From positions 26,087 to 90,086 of the forward strand of contig NZ_SMKL01000019.1 in NCBI RefSeq assembly GCF_004348545.1: DNA of 64,000 bases, read 5' to 3'. The stretch is from Jiangella ureilytica (GTDB lineage: Bacteria > Actinomycetota > Actinomycetes > Jiangellales > Jiangellaceae). Positions 46,701 to 55,633 of the stretch are shown piece by piece. The position numbers were made by a program, and so were the translations under genes. Each line of letters begins with the position of its first letter. Position 1 is the stretch's first letter. The notes beneath the pieces were generated by a model that worked only from the letters and a program-made list of their open reading frames with translations, did not search any database and was not told the origin of the DNA.

Positions 46701-48207
46701 CGCCCTCGAGCAGCGCCAGTGCGTCGAGCCGGCCCTCACCCCACACGTTGTTGTCGTCGGCCGTGCCGCCACACTGCAGGTCCTCGACGTCGATGGCGGT
46801 CTCGTCGAGCAGCGCACGCGTGCCCTCGATGTCGCCGACCAGCGTCGGTGCGGCCGACCAGAGCAGCGCGATGGCGCCGGCGGTGTGCGGCGTGGCCATC
46901 GACGTGCCGGAGAGCGAGCCGTAACCGCCGTTGTTGATCGACGAGCGGACGTTCACGCCGGGTGCGGAGATGCTCGGCTTGATCTCGCCGTCCTGGCCGG
47001 GGCCGCGGCCGGAGAAGTCGGCGATGTCGTTGTTCTGGTCGTACGCGCCGACGGAGTAGTTGATGGTCCGGCTGCCCGGCGAGCCGCTGCTCTCGCAGGA
47101 GTCGCCGCTGTTGCCGTTGGCCCACACGCCGAAGATGCCGGCGTTGGCCCACTCGATGAGGATGTCCTCCATGAACGGGTCGTTCGACGGGAAGATCGAG
47201 CCCCACGAGTTGTTGACGATGTGCGGGCGCTTCGACACGTCCGGGTTGTCGCCGTTGAGGTCGGTCGGCGCGAGCATCCACTCACCGGAGGCGATGAGGT
47301 CGGCATCGGAGCAGGTGTTGCAGCCGTTCGCCGCGATCCACGTCGCGCCGGGCGCGACGCCGATCTGGTTGCCGGAGCCGTCGTCGCCCACCATGGTGCC
47401 CATCGTGTGGGTGCCGTGCGAGTTGCCCGCACCCTCGAACGGGGCGTCGCTGGAGCCGGTGGCGTCGAACCAGTTGTAGTCGTGGTCGAAGCTGCCGCCG
47501 TCGTTGCCGCGGTACTGCTCGACCAGCGCCGGGTGGTCGTAGTCGACGCCGCTGTCGATGTTCGCGACCACGATGCCCTCACCGCGGACGCCGAACTGCG
47601 ACCAGACGTCATCGGCGTTGATGTTGGAGATCCCCCACTCGACCGCGGCCGTGCCCATGCCGGACGACGGCTTCGCGTCGACGGGCTCGGGCAGCTCGTA
47701 GGTGCGCGGCTCGCGGATCTGCTCGACCACGTCCAGGGCGGCGAGCTCCTCGGCCAGGGCACGGGTGCCGTCCTCGACGAGGATCGCGTTGGTGATCCAG
47801 TGTGCCTCGTAGCCGATGCCGCGCTCGTCCAGGAGCTTGCGGACCGCCGCCTGCGACTGGTCGGCGGTCGCCTTGAGCTGGTCGACCACGAACTGACCAC
47901 GTTCGGTCCAGTCCTCGATGTCCGTCGCGGTGGTGGTCGGCGCCGACGAGGTGAACCGGACCCAGAAGTCGGCGCTGTCCTTGACGGCATCCGGGTCGAA
48001 CACGCCGGGCTCGATCTTCGAAGCCGGCTCGGCGGGCCGGCCGAATCCGGCCTGTGCCGGAGTGGCGGCCAGAACGGCCGACACCAAGGCGAAGACCGAG
48101 AGTACGGCGGCGAGATATCGCCGCGCTGCTTTCCTTTGCCTCGTGGGACTCGCTGGAGCCTGGGGATCTCGCGGTCGGCCACGGGCTGGGTCGACTGGTA
48201 GCTGCAC
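43756..48207 (-). CDS. Large secreted subtilisin-like protease with carboxypeptidase-regulatory repeats, propeller-like region and malectin-like domain
   Basis: The protein has 1483 residues from a GTG preceded by AGGAGGT, with a signal peptide (AAVLSVFALVSAVLA...AQA). An inhibitor-like prodomain precedes the S8 catalytic domain: Asp218 (ANIDSGVDYDHP), His264 (NSHGTHTMG) and Ser436 (LSGTSMATPH). Three carboxypeptidase-regulatory-like modules follow (AGTVTAAGAPAEGA, SGTVTDAQSGDPV, AGTVTDTNDDLPI), two before and one after a beta-rich segment. Then come an Ig-like stretch, a probable propeller (VYDGDVWVSD-like repeats such as GLAYNPVDDVFYIGGW), a second Ig-like region and a C-terminal malectin-like carbohydrate-binding domain. 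Secreted degradation of protein bound to polysaccharide is plausible. It is divergent from a winged-helix regulator. Confidence 0.92.
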   Translation of the reverse strand: MQLPVDPARGRPRDPQAPASPTRQRKAARRYLAAVLSVFALVSAVLAATPAQAGFGRPAEPASKIEPGVFDPDAVKDSADFWVRFTSSAPTTTATDIEDWTERGQFVVDQLKATADQSQAAVRKLLDERGIGYEAHWITNAILVEDGTRALAEELAALDVVEQIREPRTYELPEPVDAKPSSGMGTAAVEWGISNINADDVWSQFGVRGEGIVVANIDSGVDYDHPALVEQYRGNDGGSFDHDYNWFDATGSSDAPFEGAGNSHGTHTMGTMVGDDGSGNQIGVAPGATWIAANGCNTCSDADLIASGEWMLAPTDLNGDNPDVSKRPHIVNNSWGSIFPSNDPFMEDILIEWANAGIFGVWANGNSGDSCESSGSPGSRTINYSVGAYDQNNDIADFSGRGPGQDGEIKPSISAPGVNVRSSINNGGYGSLSGTSMATPHTAGAIALLWSAAPTLVGDIEGTRALLDETAIDVEDLQCGGTADDNNVWGEGRLDALALLEGALTGETGTLAGTVTAAGAPAEGATVTVSGPIERETTTGADGTYSLVLTAGDYDVTVSAFGYETATATATVTAETTTTLDVALEAADSHPVSGTVTDAQSGDPVTGATVTIEGAPVEPATTGADGTYSFAAVPAGTYELTADGGRCSDPLTQSLTVSGPSTLDFALPARSDGYGYFCTTGPSEYVEGTTPVALTGDESTATVALPFDFPFYGESYDTAYLSSNGHVNFLAPVTNYTNTAIPGAAAPNATIAPFWDDMHIQADGGVYTGTVDGGFVIEYRNVAFYNVANLRVDFSVTLHEDGTVSVAYRNLDPAQARELGNSATVGIENATGTDGLQYSFNEAALSDGTGITFSLPPNGSVAGTVTDTNDDLPIEGATVSAVAADGTVVRSVSTDADGSYRMQLFFGSYTIQASKDGYTTGGEDVIINQDGEVNTIDFSLPTGIAVVESDDLSWTITEGQTRSGEVTITNTGSADLTWEATEVNRGSGRQTALTPDLMGSSKVDANARTALGTYSAEQLAELASRDMAPAAPGDVLAEWDTAGVNVAWGVGYDGDVWVSDPDSVTNHQFSTDGEPGEVFSGNWGGVWNGDMALDASTGAMCQVNVGGDNAIHCFDTADGSEQYVISGSPWNGISQRGLAYNPVDDVFYIGGWNEGIIYTVAGQSHDDPGATLARCETEDASIAGLAYNPTANVLWMVNSSLTTFIYQIDPSDCATISTIEFPEQGEGPGAGLEMNDTGELWATSQLTNTAYLIDTGVPNASDVPWLSESPESGTLAPGESVTVTVTADSTGLEPGLYEATLTIATNAGRVPNHQIPVSLLVPAYQVGVNAGGAAYTDGDQDMWQADKKHTAGSWGWVGQRVEVSSTNRAIGGTEDDPLFKDRRSGIFSYRFDNVPAGTYEVELGFAEFQANMLPGRRVFDVSVNGDYVLVNHDVAAEVRGLWADQHTFVVEHDGGALTIQFHDRFGYQLPIVNALRVTDRPDL

Positions 48208-48485
48208 GGGGACCTCCTGTGTCGGCGCGCGACATGACGAAGGCAGTGACCGGGGCGCCACGTCACACGTGTCCGAAATGCGGTGGCGCCATCCTCGCTA
48301 TGTCCGGCTACCGGCGACAAGGTCGGTTCGTGGGCAAGACGGAGGCCGTTGGCGGGCGCTGCCTGACGGATTGACTGCCGGATGCTCGGGATTTAACCGG
48401 AAATGTTCCGCGAGACATACCAAATCGTCGCGAAACCTGTCATGCTGCCAAGCAATCGGTGGGGCGTTTTGCAGGGAGTTGATGC

Positions 48486-48995
48486 ATGGTGTCCGCAGCG
48501 CCATACATTGAAATGAACACGCCATTCGTCATCTGTGTCGGCACCTCACTCGAGGACTCGACCGCGATCGCCCAGGCGATCGACCGGCGCGCCATCGTCA
48601 TGGTGGCACCCGACCCGGAGGCGGCCCGGCGGCTGCTGGTCGGCGACGCGTCGGTGCCGGACACCCCGGCCGGCGTCGAGGACCTCGAGCAGCGCGTCAT
48701 CGAACGCGGCTGTCTGCGCGTCGACCTGGTGTCGCGACAAGTCACCTGGGGCGACATCGACATCGCGCTCAGCGCCCGCGAGTTCGACCTGCTGGCCACG
48801 CTGGCCACCGAGGCCGGCCGGGTCTGGACGTTCGAGGAGCTCATGCGGCGCATCTGGAAGACCCGCTACCTGGGCGACTCCGACCCCGTGGTGTCGGCGG
48901 TGAAGCGGCTGCGCCGGCGGCTGGCCCTCGTCGTCGACGAGTTGCGGGTCGTCTCGGTGCGCGGCGTCGGCTTCCGGCTGGTCGTCCCGGACTGA
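48486..48995 (+). CDS. Winged-helix transcriptional regulator with short N-terminal region
   Basis: The 169-residue protein ends in an OmpR-type winged helix ([20 protein letters not shown], then [14 protein letters not shown] and [12 protein letters not shown]). The N-terminal 75 residues ([37 protein letters not shown]) look like a shortened or decayed receiver domain without a clear phosphoacceptor Asp. No kinase is adjacent. It is divergent from the large subtilase across about 280 bases, which it may control. That gap also has an AT-richer stretch near 48390-48420. Confidence 0.82.
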   Translation: MVSAAPYIEMNTPFVICVGTSLEDSTAIAQAIDRRAIVMVAPDPEAARRLLVGDASVPDTPAGVEDLEQRVIERGCLRVDLVSRQVTWGDIDIALSAREFDLLATLATEAGRVWTFEELMRRIWKTRYLGDSDPVVSAVKRLRRRLALVVDELRVVSVRGVGFRLVVPD

Positions 48996-49244
48996 GCCGG
49001 ACGCCGATCGCGGGTCGGCCCGCGCAGGGTGTGGGCCGCACCCGCGGCAGAAGGCTGGACACTGGAGCCGCGGGGCCGGGCGAGATCCTGCACGGCCACT
49101 CGTCCGTGCGTCTCGCACCGACGATGTCGAGGAGGCCTCCGGCCCCCTCTCCAAGCCGGTCTCGCCCGCCCGGCAGAACAGTGGAGCCGCGCTGGGTATC
49201 CTGGGGCACGTTCCCGGTTCTTCTGCCGCGCGAGGAGCGTGCCC

Positions 49245-49496
49245 GTGGCCCGCGTCGTTGTCGACGTCATGCTCAAACCCGAGATCCTCGACCCGCAGGG
49301 CAAAGCCGTGCTGGGCGCATTCGGCCGCCTCGGCTTCGACGGCGTCGCCTCGGTCCGCCAAGGCAAGCGGTTCGAGATCGAGCTCGACGGCGAGGCCACG
49401 CCCGAGGCGGTGGCCGAGATCGAGCGGGCCGCGGCCACGCTGCTGGCCAACCCGGTCATCGAGGACTTCACCGTCCACGTGGAGGCCGGCGTCTGA
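49245..49496 (+). CDS. purS: Phosphoribosylformylglycinamidine synthase subunit PurS
   Basis: The 83-residue protein forms part of the PurSQL complex. It starts [20 protein letters not shown], then [20 protein letters not shown], the standard PurS pattern, from a GTG with GAGGAG eight bases upstream. The stop overlaps the purQ ATG by one base. The 249-base gap upstream holds its presumed promoter; no PurR-like box or riboswitch was recognised there. Confidence 0.94.
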   Translation: MARVVVDVMLKPEILDPQGKAVLGAFGRLGFDGVASVRQGKRFEIELDGEATPEAVAEIERAAATLLANPVIEDFTVHVEAGV

Positions 49497-50167
49497 TGCG
49501 CATCGGCGTCGTCACGTTCCCCGGTTCCCTCGACGACCGCGACGCCGCCCGGGCCGTGCGGGTCGCCGGTGGCGAGGCGGTCTCGCTCTGGCACGGTGAC
49601 GCCGACCTGCACGGTGTCGACGGTGTCGTGCTGCCGGGCGGCTTCTCCTACGGCGACTACCTGCGCTGCGGCGCCATCGCCCGGTTCGCCCCGGTCATGG
49701 AGCGGGTCGTCGACGCCGCCCGCGGCGGCCTGCCGGTGCTGGGCATCTGCAACGGCTTCCAGATCCTGTGCGAGTCGCACCTGCTGCCGGGCGCGCTGAT
49801 CCGCAACGACCACCGCAAGTTCGTCTGCCGCGACCAGCCGCTGCGGGTCGAGTCGGTGTCGACGGCGTGGACGTCCGGTTACGCGGCCGGGCAGGAGATC
49901 GTCATCCCGCTGAAGAACGGCGAGGGCGGCTACGTCGCCGACGAGCGCATGCTCGACGAGCTCGAGGCCGAGGGCCGGGTCGTCCTCCGGTACGTCGGCG
50001 ACAACCCCAATGGGTCCTACCGCGACATCGCCGGCGTCACCAACGCCCGCGGCAACGTCGTCGGGCTCATGCCGCACCCCGAGCACGCGGTCGAGTCGCT
50101 GACCGGTCCCGGCACCGACGGCCTCGGCTTCTTCACCTCCGTCCTCGAAGGGCTGGTTCGTTCGTGA
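49496..50167 (+). CDS. purQ: Phosphoribosylformylglycinamidine synthase subunit PurQ (glutaminase)
   Basis: The 223-residue class I glutamine amidotransferase provides ammonia to PurL. The nucleophile Cys lies in [11 protein letters not shown] and the catalytic His/Glu pair in [10 protein letters not shown]. The N-terminal [16 protein letters not shown] and [14 protein letters not shown] are diagnostic. Both ends overlap neighbours (one base with purS, GTGA with purL), so the three subunits are coupled. Confidence 0.96.
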   Translation: MRIGVVTFPGSLDDRDAARAVRVAGGEAVSLWHGDADLHGVDGVVLPGGFSYGDYLRCGAIARFAPVMERVVDAARGGLPVLGICNGFQILCESHLLPGALIRNDHRKFVCRDQPLRVESVSTAWTSGYAAGQEIVIPLKNGEGGYVADERMLDELEAEGRVVLRYVGDNPNGSYRDIAGVTNARGNVVGLMPHPEHAVESLTGPGTDGLGFFTSVLEGLVRS

Positions 50168-52416
50168 TCGACACCGTCGAGCTGGCGGGCAAGACGCCCG
50201 ACCAGCCGCAGCCCTGGGACGAGCTCGGTCTCAAGGCCGACGAGTATCAGCGCATCCGCGACATCCTCGGCCGCCGGCCCACCAACGCCGAGCTGGCCAT
50301 GTACAGCGTCATGTGGTCCGAGCACTGCTCGTACAAGAGCTCCAAGGTGCACCTGCGCCAGTTCGGCGAGAAGGCCCCGGCGTCCGACGCGCTGCTGGTC
50401 GGCATGGGGCAGAACGCCGGCGTCGTCGACATCGGGCACGGCTACGCGATCACGTTCAAGATCGAGTCGCACAACCACCCGTCCTACGTCGAGCCGTACC
50501 AGGGCGCGGCCACGGGCGTCGGCGGCATCGTCCGCGACATCCTGGCCATGGGTGCGCGGCCGGTCGCCGTCATGGACTCTTTGCGGTTCGGCCCGCTCGA
50601 CGCCGACGACACGCACCGGGTGCTGCCCGGCGTGGTGGCCGGCGTGGGCGGCTACGGCAACTGCCTGGGCCTGCCCAACATCGGCGGCGAGGTCGTCTTC
50701 GACCCGTCGTACGCCGCGAACCCGCTGGTCAACGCGCTGTGCGTGGGTGTCATGAAGCACGAGGACATTCACCTGGCCAACGCCACCGGCGTCGGCAACA
50801 AGGTGGTGCTGTTCGGCGCTCGCACCGGTGGCGACGGCATCGGCGGCGCGTCGATCCTCGCGTCGGAGTCGTTCGACGACAGCAAACCCAGCAAGCGGCC
50901 GGCCGTCCAGGTCGGCGACCCGTTCATGGAGAAGGTGCTCATCGAGTGCTGCCTCGAGCTGTTCGAGGCGCGCGTGGTCGAGGCCATCCAGGACCTCGGC
51001 GCGGCCGGCATCTCCTGCGCGACCTCCGAACTGGCCAGCAACGGCGACGGCGGCATGTACGTGCAGCTCGAGAAGGTGCTGCTGCGCGATCCCAGCCTGA
51101 CGCCCGGCGAGATCATGATGTCGGAGTCGCAGGAGCGCATGATGGGCGTCGTCACGCCCGAGAACCTCGACGCGTTCCTCGCCATCACCGCCAGGTGGGA
51201 CGTCGAGACCGCGGTCATCGGCGAGGTCACCGGCACCGGCCGGCTGATCATCGACTGGCACGGCGAGACCATCGTCGACGTCGACCCCCGCACGGTGGCG
51301 CACGACGGCCCGGTGTACGAGCGGCCGTTCGCCCGGCCGGAGTGGCAGGACGAGCTGCAGGCGGCCGGCCCCGAGGGGCTGGCGCGACCGGCGGGCGGCG
51401 ACGAGCTGCGCGGCACCCTGCTGCGGCTGCTCGGGTCGCCGAACCTCGCCTCGAAGTCCTGGATCACCGATCAGTACGACCGCTACGTGCTCGGCAACAC
51501 CGTGCTCGCGCAGCCCGAGGACGCCGGCGTGCTGCGCATCGACGAGGAGACCGGTCTGGGCGTGGCCATCGCCACCGACGGCAACGGCCGCTACGCCAAG
51601 CTCGACCCGTACACCGGTGCGCAGCTGGCGCTGGCCGAGGCGTACCGCAACGTCGCCACCACCGGGGCCCGGCCGCTCGCCGTCACCGACGGCCTCAACT
51701 TCGGCTCGCCCGAGGACCCCGCGGTCATGTGGCAGTTCGCCGAGGCGATCCGCGGCCTGGCCGACGGCTGCCAGGCGCTGGGTACCCCGGTCACCGGCGG
51801 CAACGTGTCGCTGTACAACCAGACCGGCGACACCGCGATCCTGCCGACGGCCATCGTGGGTGTGCTCGGCGTGCTCGACGACGTCGCCCGCCGCACGCCG
51901 CAGGGCTTCCGCGAGTCCGGGCAGGTCGTCTACCTGCTGGGCGAGACCCGCGACGAGTTCGGCGGCTCCGAGTGGGCGTGGGCCGAGCACGGGCACCTGG
52001 GCGGGCGGCCGCCGTCGGTCGACCTCGCCGCGGAGCGCGAGCTGGCCGAGATCCTGGTCAACGCCTCACGCGACGGGCTCATCGACGCCGCACACGACCT
52101 GTCCGACGGCGGGCTGGCCGTCGCGCTGGTCGAGTCGGTGCTGCGCTACGGCGTGGGCGCGCGGGTGTGGGTGCCCGACGGCGTCGACCCGTTCGTGTTC
52201 CTGTTCTCGGAGTCGCAGGCCCGCGCGATCGTGGCGGTGCCGCGCTCTGAGGAGGTGCGCTTCACCGACATGTGCTCGGCCCGGCGGTTCGCGCACCAGC
52301 GCATCGGCGTGGTCGACGACGGCGGCGAGCTCGACGTGCAGGGGCTGTTCACGGTGCCGGTCGAGGAGCTGCGCACGGCTCACGAGTCGACGCTGGCCTC
52401 GGCTTTCGAGGGCTAG
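50164..52416 (+). CDS. purL: Phosphoribosylformylglycinamidine synthase subunit PurL
   Basis: The 750-residue small-type PurL (Bacillus type, needing PurS and PurQ) converts FGAR to FGAM with ATP. Conserved stretches are [19 protein letters not shown] near residue 42, [34 protein letters not shown] and the repeated AIRM-like ATPase halves. The GTG start overlaps the purQ stop. The gene ends 30 bases from the convergent MFS gene with no clear terminator. Confidence 0.97.
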   Translation: MIDTVELAGKTPDQPQPWDELGLKADEYQRIRDILGRRPTNAELAMYSVMWSEHCSYKSSKVHLRQFGEKAPASDALLVGMGQNAGVVDIGHGYAITFKIESHNHPSYVEPYQGAATGVGGIVRDILAMGARPVAVMDSLRFGPLDADDTHRVLPGVVAGVGGYGNCLGLPNIGGEVVFDPSYAANPLVNALCVGVMKHEDIHLANATGVGNKVVLFGARTGGDGIGGASILASESFDDSKPSKRPAVQVGDPFMEKVLIECCLELFEARVVEAIQDLGAAGISCATSELASNGDGGMYVQLEKVLLRDPSLTPGEIMMSESQERMMGVVTPENLDAFLAITARWDVETAVIGEVTGTGRLIIDWHGETIVDVDPRTVAHDGPVYERPFARPEWQDELQAAGPEGLARPAGGDELRGTLLRLLGSPNLASKSWITDQYDRYVLGNTVLAQPEDAGVLRIDEETGLGVAIATDGNGRYAKLDPYTGAQLALAEAYRNVATTGARPLAVTDGLNFGSPEDPAVMWQFAEAIRGLADGCQALGTPVTGGNVSLYNQTGDTAILPTAIVGVLGVLDDVARRTPQGFRESGQVVYLLGETRDEFGGSEWAWAEHGHLGGRPPSVDLAAERELAEILVNASRDGLIDAAHDLSDGGLAVALVESVLRYGVGARVWVPDGVDPFVFLFSESQARAIVAVPRSEEVRFTDMCSARRFAHQRIGVVDDGGELDVQGLFTVPVEELRTAHESTLASAFEG

Positions 52417-52447
52417 TCGCCCTTCCCTTGCGTGACTCACTGCGGCC

Positions 52448-53806
52448 TCAGACCTCGCGGTCGGCCGTCGGCTCGGCCTCGGCGTCCGCCTTGGCCGCGG
52501 CGATGCGCCCGTTGGTCAGCCGGGGCAGCGCGTAGAGCACCATCAGCACGTGCGCCGCCGCGGCGACCAGGAACGGCAACCGCAGCGCCCACTCCCGGCT
52601 GAGCCAGGTGTCGGCGACGGTGACCAGGATGCCGCCGAGCAGCGTGCCCAGCGAGATGGCGCCCCAGCCGAAGAACCGGTAGACGGAGTTCACCCGGCCG
52701 AGCAGGTGGTCGGGGATGATGCTCTGCCGCATCGAGACCGTGATGACGTTCCACAGCACGATGAAGAAGCCCTCGACCACAAGCACTGCGTAGACGATGA
52801 ACGGCGACGACACCAGGCCGATGGCGCCCAGTGAGCCGCCGAGCACGATCAGCGACACGAACAGCGAGGTGCCCGGGCCGATACGCGCGCTGACCCGGTC
52901 GGCGACCAGTGACCCGAGCACGGCGCCGACCGCCGTCCCGGACAGCAGGATGCCGAACTCCGTCGCGTTCAGGTGGAGGATCTCCTGCGCGAGCAACACG
53001 TAGATGGCCATCGCGGCGGCGCTCAGGCCGTTCGCGGCCCCGAGTAGGAAGGCCAGCGAGCGCAGCAGCTGATGGTTCCACAACCAGCGCAGGCCCTCGC
53101 CGATCTCGGCCTTCCAGTTGATCCGGCCGCTGGTCACCTTGCCCTTGGGGGCGAACTGCCCGGCCAGCATGAACACCAGCCCGGCCGCGACGGCGAACGT
53201 GCCGGCGTTGACGAAGAACGGCAGCGCGAACGCCAGGCCCAGCAGCAGGCCGGCCAGCGGCGGGCCGACGAAGTTGTTGACGACGACCTCGGCGCCCCAC
53301 ATGCGCCCGTTCGCCTTCTCCAGGCGGTCCTTCGCGACGATCGACGGCAGCAGCGTCTGAGCGGTGTTGTCGCGCAGCACCTCGGCGGTGCCGAGCAGGA
53401 ACGCCATGAGGTACAGCAGCACCAGCAGCACGGTGCCGTTCTCGGGGAGGTCCGCGGTGCCGCCCGCGATCTGGTCCGGCGTCGGCAGGTCGGACTGCCA
53501 CGCCAGCACCGCCCACGAGAACGCGAACATCACCGCGAACCGCGACACGTCCATGGCGGCGACCAGCTTCCGCCGGTCGAGGCGGTCGGTGATGACCCCG
53601 GCGGGCAGCGAGAACAGCAGCCACGGCAGCCGGGTCGCCAGCGTGACCAGCGCGATCTGCAGCGGGTCGCGCGTGACGGCGGTGGCCAGCCACGGGATCG
53701 CCACCGCCGACAGCCCGTCGCCGAAGTTCGAGACGACCGACGCGCTCCAGAGCTTCCAGTAGTTGCGGCCCAGCCCGGTCTTCGCCGGCGCCTCGGTGGT
53801 CGTCAC
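52448..53806 (-). CDS. MFS exporter (MFS_3/enterobactin-exporter-like)
   Basis: The 452-residue protein has about 12 membrane segments. It starts with GRNYWKLWSASVVSNFGDGL and carries the MFS loop motif AGVITDRLDRRKLVAAMD between helices 2 and 3, and DHLLGRVNSVYRFFGWGAI in the C-terminal half; this pattern is seen in drug or siderophore exporters of the MFS_3 group. The GTG start overlaps the ArsR-type gene stop (GTGA). It is the last gene of a VOC-regulator-exporter operon, which suggests a resistance function. The substrate is unknown. Confidence 0.88.
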   Translation of the reverse strand: MTTTEAPAKTGLGRNYWKLWSASVVSNFGDGLSAVAIPWLATAVTRDPLQIALVTLATRLPWLLFSLPAGVITDRLDRRKLVAAMDVSRFAVMFAFSWAVLAWQSDLPTPDQIAGGTADLPENGTVLLVLLYLMAFLLGTAEVLRDNTAQTLLPSIVAKDRLEKANGRMWGAEVVVNNFVGPPLAGLLLGLAFALPFFVNAGTFAVAAGLVFMLAGQFAPKGKVTSGRINWKAEIGEGLRWLWNHQLLRSLAFLLGAANGLSAAAMAIYVLLAQEILHLNATEFGILLSGTAVGAVLGSLVADRVSARIGPGTSLFVSLIVLGGSLGAIGLVSSPFIVYAVLVVEGFFIVLWNVITVSMRQSIIPDHLLGRVNSVYRFFGWGAISLGTLLGGILVTVADTWLSREWALRLPFLVAAAAHVLMVLYALPRLTNGRIAAAKADAEAEPTADREV

Positions 53807-54477
53807 GCCGCACCGCCCTTCGTGTCGCCGTCGTCGCCGGAACCGTCGCCGTCATCCGCACCGGGCACGTCCGGCAGATGGCCCCGCCCGGTCGGGTAGA
53901 TGCCCACCAGCAGCCCGAACGTCACCTCGCCCGCCCGCGGCTCGCGGACGAACTCGTCGAGCAGGTCGAGCAGCCGTTGCCGCCACTCCGCCGCGCGTTC
54001 GACCGGGATGCGGGCGAACCGGCTGTTCGTCAGCATGGGCAGGTCTTTGTACGCCTCGGGGATCTGCGCGATCTCGTCGACGGTCTCGGAGAGCAGGCCC
54101 TTCGGCTCCAGCCCGATGCCGTCGAACGAGGCGCGGTCCCAGTCGTGGTACAGGAACACCCGAGCCGTGCGGCCGTAGTAGCGGGCCTCGATGGCGCGCA
54201 CCTGCTTGGTGCGGACCACGTGCACGAGCCCCGCGTACTCGAGGACCTTCAGGTGGTGACCGACCGTCCCCTTGGGCTTGTGGAGCGCGACCGCCAGCTC
54301 GGACGTCGTGGCGGCACGTTCGAGCAGCAGCATGACGATCTTCATGCGGGTGTCGTCGAACAGCGCCCGGTACTGCGCCGGATCGGTGAGCTCGAGCTCG
54401 TCGGCGAGCTCATAGTCTGGAATGGCGGACTGGTCGGCCATTCCCGTATGGTCGGCCGATCCAGACCATTCTGTCAA
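53803..54477 (-). CDS. ArsR-type winged-helix regulator
   Basis: The protein has up to 224 residues. The helix-turn-helix is at about residues 36-90 (RALFDDTRMKIVMLLLERAA, TTSELAVALHKPKGTVGHHL, VLEYAGLVHVVRTKQVRA). The remainder is a helical domain ending in an acidic tail. A TTG start overlaps the VOC stop (TTGA); an ATG 12 codons later is the alternative. Inverted repeats at 54412-54421 and 54460-54469 lie over the start, and may be an autoregulatory operator. No metal-binding cysteine motif is present. Confidence 0.85.
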   Translation of the reverse strand: MTEWSGSADHTGMADQSAIPDYELADELELTDPAQYRALFDDTRMKIVMLLLERAATTSELAVALHKPKGTVGHHLKVLEYAGLVHVVRTKQVRAIEARYYGRTARVFLYHDWDRASFDGIGLEPKGLLSETVDEIAQIPEAYKDLPMLTNSRFARIPVERAAEWRQRLLDLLDEFVREPRAGEVTFGLLVGIYPTGRGHLPDVPGADDGDGSGDDGDTKGGAA

Positions 54478-54896
54478 GCCTCTGCGACGTACTGGTCCAC
54501 GTACTCGCCGGTGGGCTCGATGGCCGTGATGACGTCGACCAGCACGCCGTCGGGCCCCTCGACGATGAAGTGCCGCTGGCCGAACGCCTCGCTGCGCAGG
54601 TCGAGCGCGACGGGCAGGCCGGCCTCGCCCGCCAGCCGCCGGTACACGTCGTCGACGTCGGGCACCTCGATGTTGACCAGCAGGCCGGCGGCAGGGCGGC
54701 GGAACCCGGCCGGGACGGTCCGGTGCCGGTGGTCGACGAACGCGAGCTCGAAGTGCGGCGACTCGGGATGGCGCAGGCTGACGTACCAGTCGGACTCGAA
54801 GGTGAGCTCGAAGCCGAAGTGCGTGCGGAAGAAGTCGCGTGCCGCGCCGACGTCGGCGCTGCCGATGACGGGATAGCAGCCGGTGATGGTGGTCAT
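54474..54896 (-). CDS. VOC-family protein (glyoxalase/resistance type)
   Basis: The 140-residue protein starts MTTITGCYPVIGSADVGAAR and has two VOC modules, with WYVSLRHPESPHFELAFVDH in the first and AFGQRHFIVEGPDGVLVDVI in the second. His and Glu residues at family metal positions (HFELAFVD, GQRHFIVEGP) are present. It is the first gene of the minus-strand operon controlled from the palindromes upstream. The ligand is unknown, but its position before a regulator and an exporter suggests drug sequestration or modification. Confidence 0.86.
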   Translation of the reverse strand: MTTITGCYPVIGSADVGAARDFFRTHFGFELTFESDWYVSLRHPESPHFELAFVDHRHRTVPAGFRRPAAGLLVNIEVPDVDDVYRRLAGEAGLPVALDLRSEAFGQRHFIVEGPDGVLVDVITAIEPTGEYVDQYVAEA

Positions 54897-54918
54897 CTCG
54901 GTCCTCCTGATCTCAGAT

Positions 54919-54935
54919 ACCTACCGTCGGTATGT
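54919..54935. promoter_or_regulatory. TetR-type operator 1
   Basis: ACCTACC-GTC-GGTATGT is a 17-base palindrome with six of seven arm positions symmetric. It lies just upstream of the VOC start and 33 bases (three helical turns) from an almost identical palindrome. Confidence 0.65.
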
Positions 54936-54951
54936 GATGTGACGCTATGAT

Positions 54952-54968
54952 ACATACCGCTGGTATGT
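54952..54968. promoter_or_regulatory. TetR-type operator 2
   Basis: ACATACC-GCT-GGTATGT has perfect 7-base arms. It sits 20 bases before the GTG of the TetR gene. Together with operator 1 it probably lets the TetR protein control both divergent transcripts. Confidence 0.72.
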
Positions 54969-54987
54969 CAATCGGAGTCTGGGAGGT

Positions 54988-55593
54988 GTGGTGTCCCCGT
55001 CGAAGCTCGAGCAGCGGCTGGCCACGTATCAGGCGCTGGTCACCGAGGCCCGCCGCCAGTTCGCCCGCGACGGCTACGCCGCGGTCAGCCTGGCCGGCAT
55101 CGTCGACGCCGTCGGGCTCACCAAGGGCGCGCTCTACCACCACTTCCCGAACAAGGCCGCGCTGTTCCGCGCCGTCGTCGAGCAGGTCCAGACCAAGGTC
55201 GCGCAGCGGGTGGTGGCGGCGGCCGAGGCGCAGACCGACCCCTGGCCGCAGCTGCTCGCGGGGTGCGAGGCGTTCCTGCGGGCCGGCGCCGACCCCGAGG
55301 TGCAGCGCATCATGCTCATCGACGGTCCGGCCGTGCTCGGCTGGGACGAGTGGCGCGCCCTCGACGACGCGTCGTCCGGCCGGCACTTGCGCGAGGCCCT
55401 GCAGGCCGTCATCGACGACGGCGTCATGGCGCCGCATCCGGTGGCGCCGCTCGCCCATCTGCTGTCCGGCGCCATGAACGAGGCGGCCCTGTGGCTGGCC
55501 CGGTCCGACGACCCCCGCGACCTCGACGACACCGTCGCCACCCTGCTCACGATGCTCGAGGCGTTGCGCGTGCGCAGCAGTGGCGCGAGGTGA
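54988..55593 (+). CDS. TetR-family transcriptional regulator
   Basis: The protein is about 201 residues. The DNA-binding helix-turn-helix lies at residues 12-60 (LVTEARRQFARDGYAAVSL, GIVDAVGLTKGALYHHFPNK) and the ligand domain is helical. Two consecutive GTG codons are possible starts. The gene is divergent from the VOC-ArsR-MFS operon over two ACATACC-type palindromes. It is likely the repressor of that operon and of itself; the inducer is unknown. Confidence 0.92.
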   Translation: MVSPSKLEQRLATYQALVTEARRQFARDGYAAVSLAGIVDAVGLTKGALYHHFPNKAALFRAVVEQVQTKVAQRVVAAAEAQTDPWPQLLAGCEAFLRAGADPEVQRIMLIDGPAVLGWDEWRALDDASSGRHLREALQAVIDDGVMAPHPVAPLAHLLSGAMNEAALWLARSDDPRDLDDTVATLLTMLEALRVRSSGAR

Positions 55594-55597
55594 CCAA

Positions 55598-55616
55598 CAT
55601 GACTAGTCTGGTCATG
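55598..55616. promoter_or_regulatory. Palindrome before the toxin-antitoxin operon
   Basis: CATGACTAG-T-CTGGTCATG is a 19-base palindrome with 8 of 9 arm positions matched. It begins five bases after the TetR stop and ends nine bases before the first possible antitoxin start. Autoregulation by the antitoxin at such a site is usual. Confidence 0.6.
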
Positions 55617-55633
55617 AAAGGTCGGTGGTGACC

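Noticed and set aside
44872..48201. An 1109-codon open frame opposite the large subtilase
   Set aside because: The opposite strand has a complete protease with triad and signal peptide; this frame has no domain and an Arg/Val/Gly-biased composition.
48234..48374. A 46-codon plus-strand frame with CPKCGG (zinc-knuckle-like)
   Set aside because: It lies in the divergent promoter gap, lacks a ribosome-binding site, and has only one CxxC pair with a lone later Cys.
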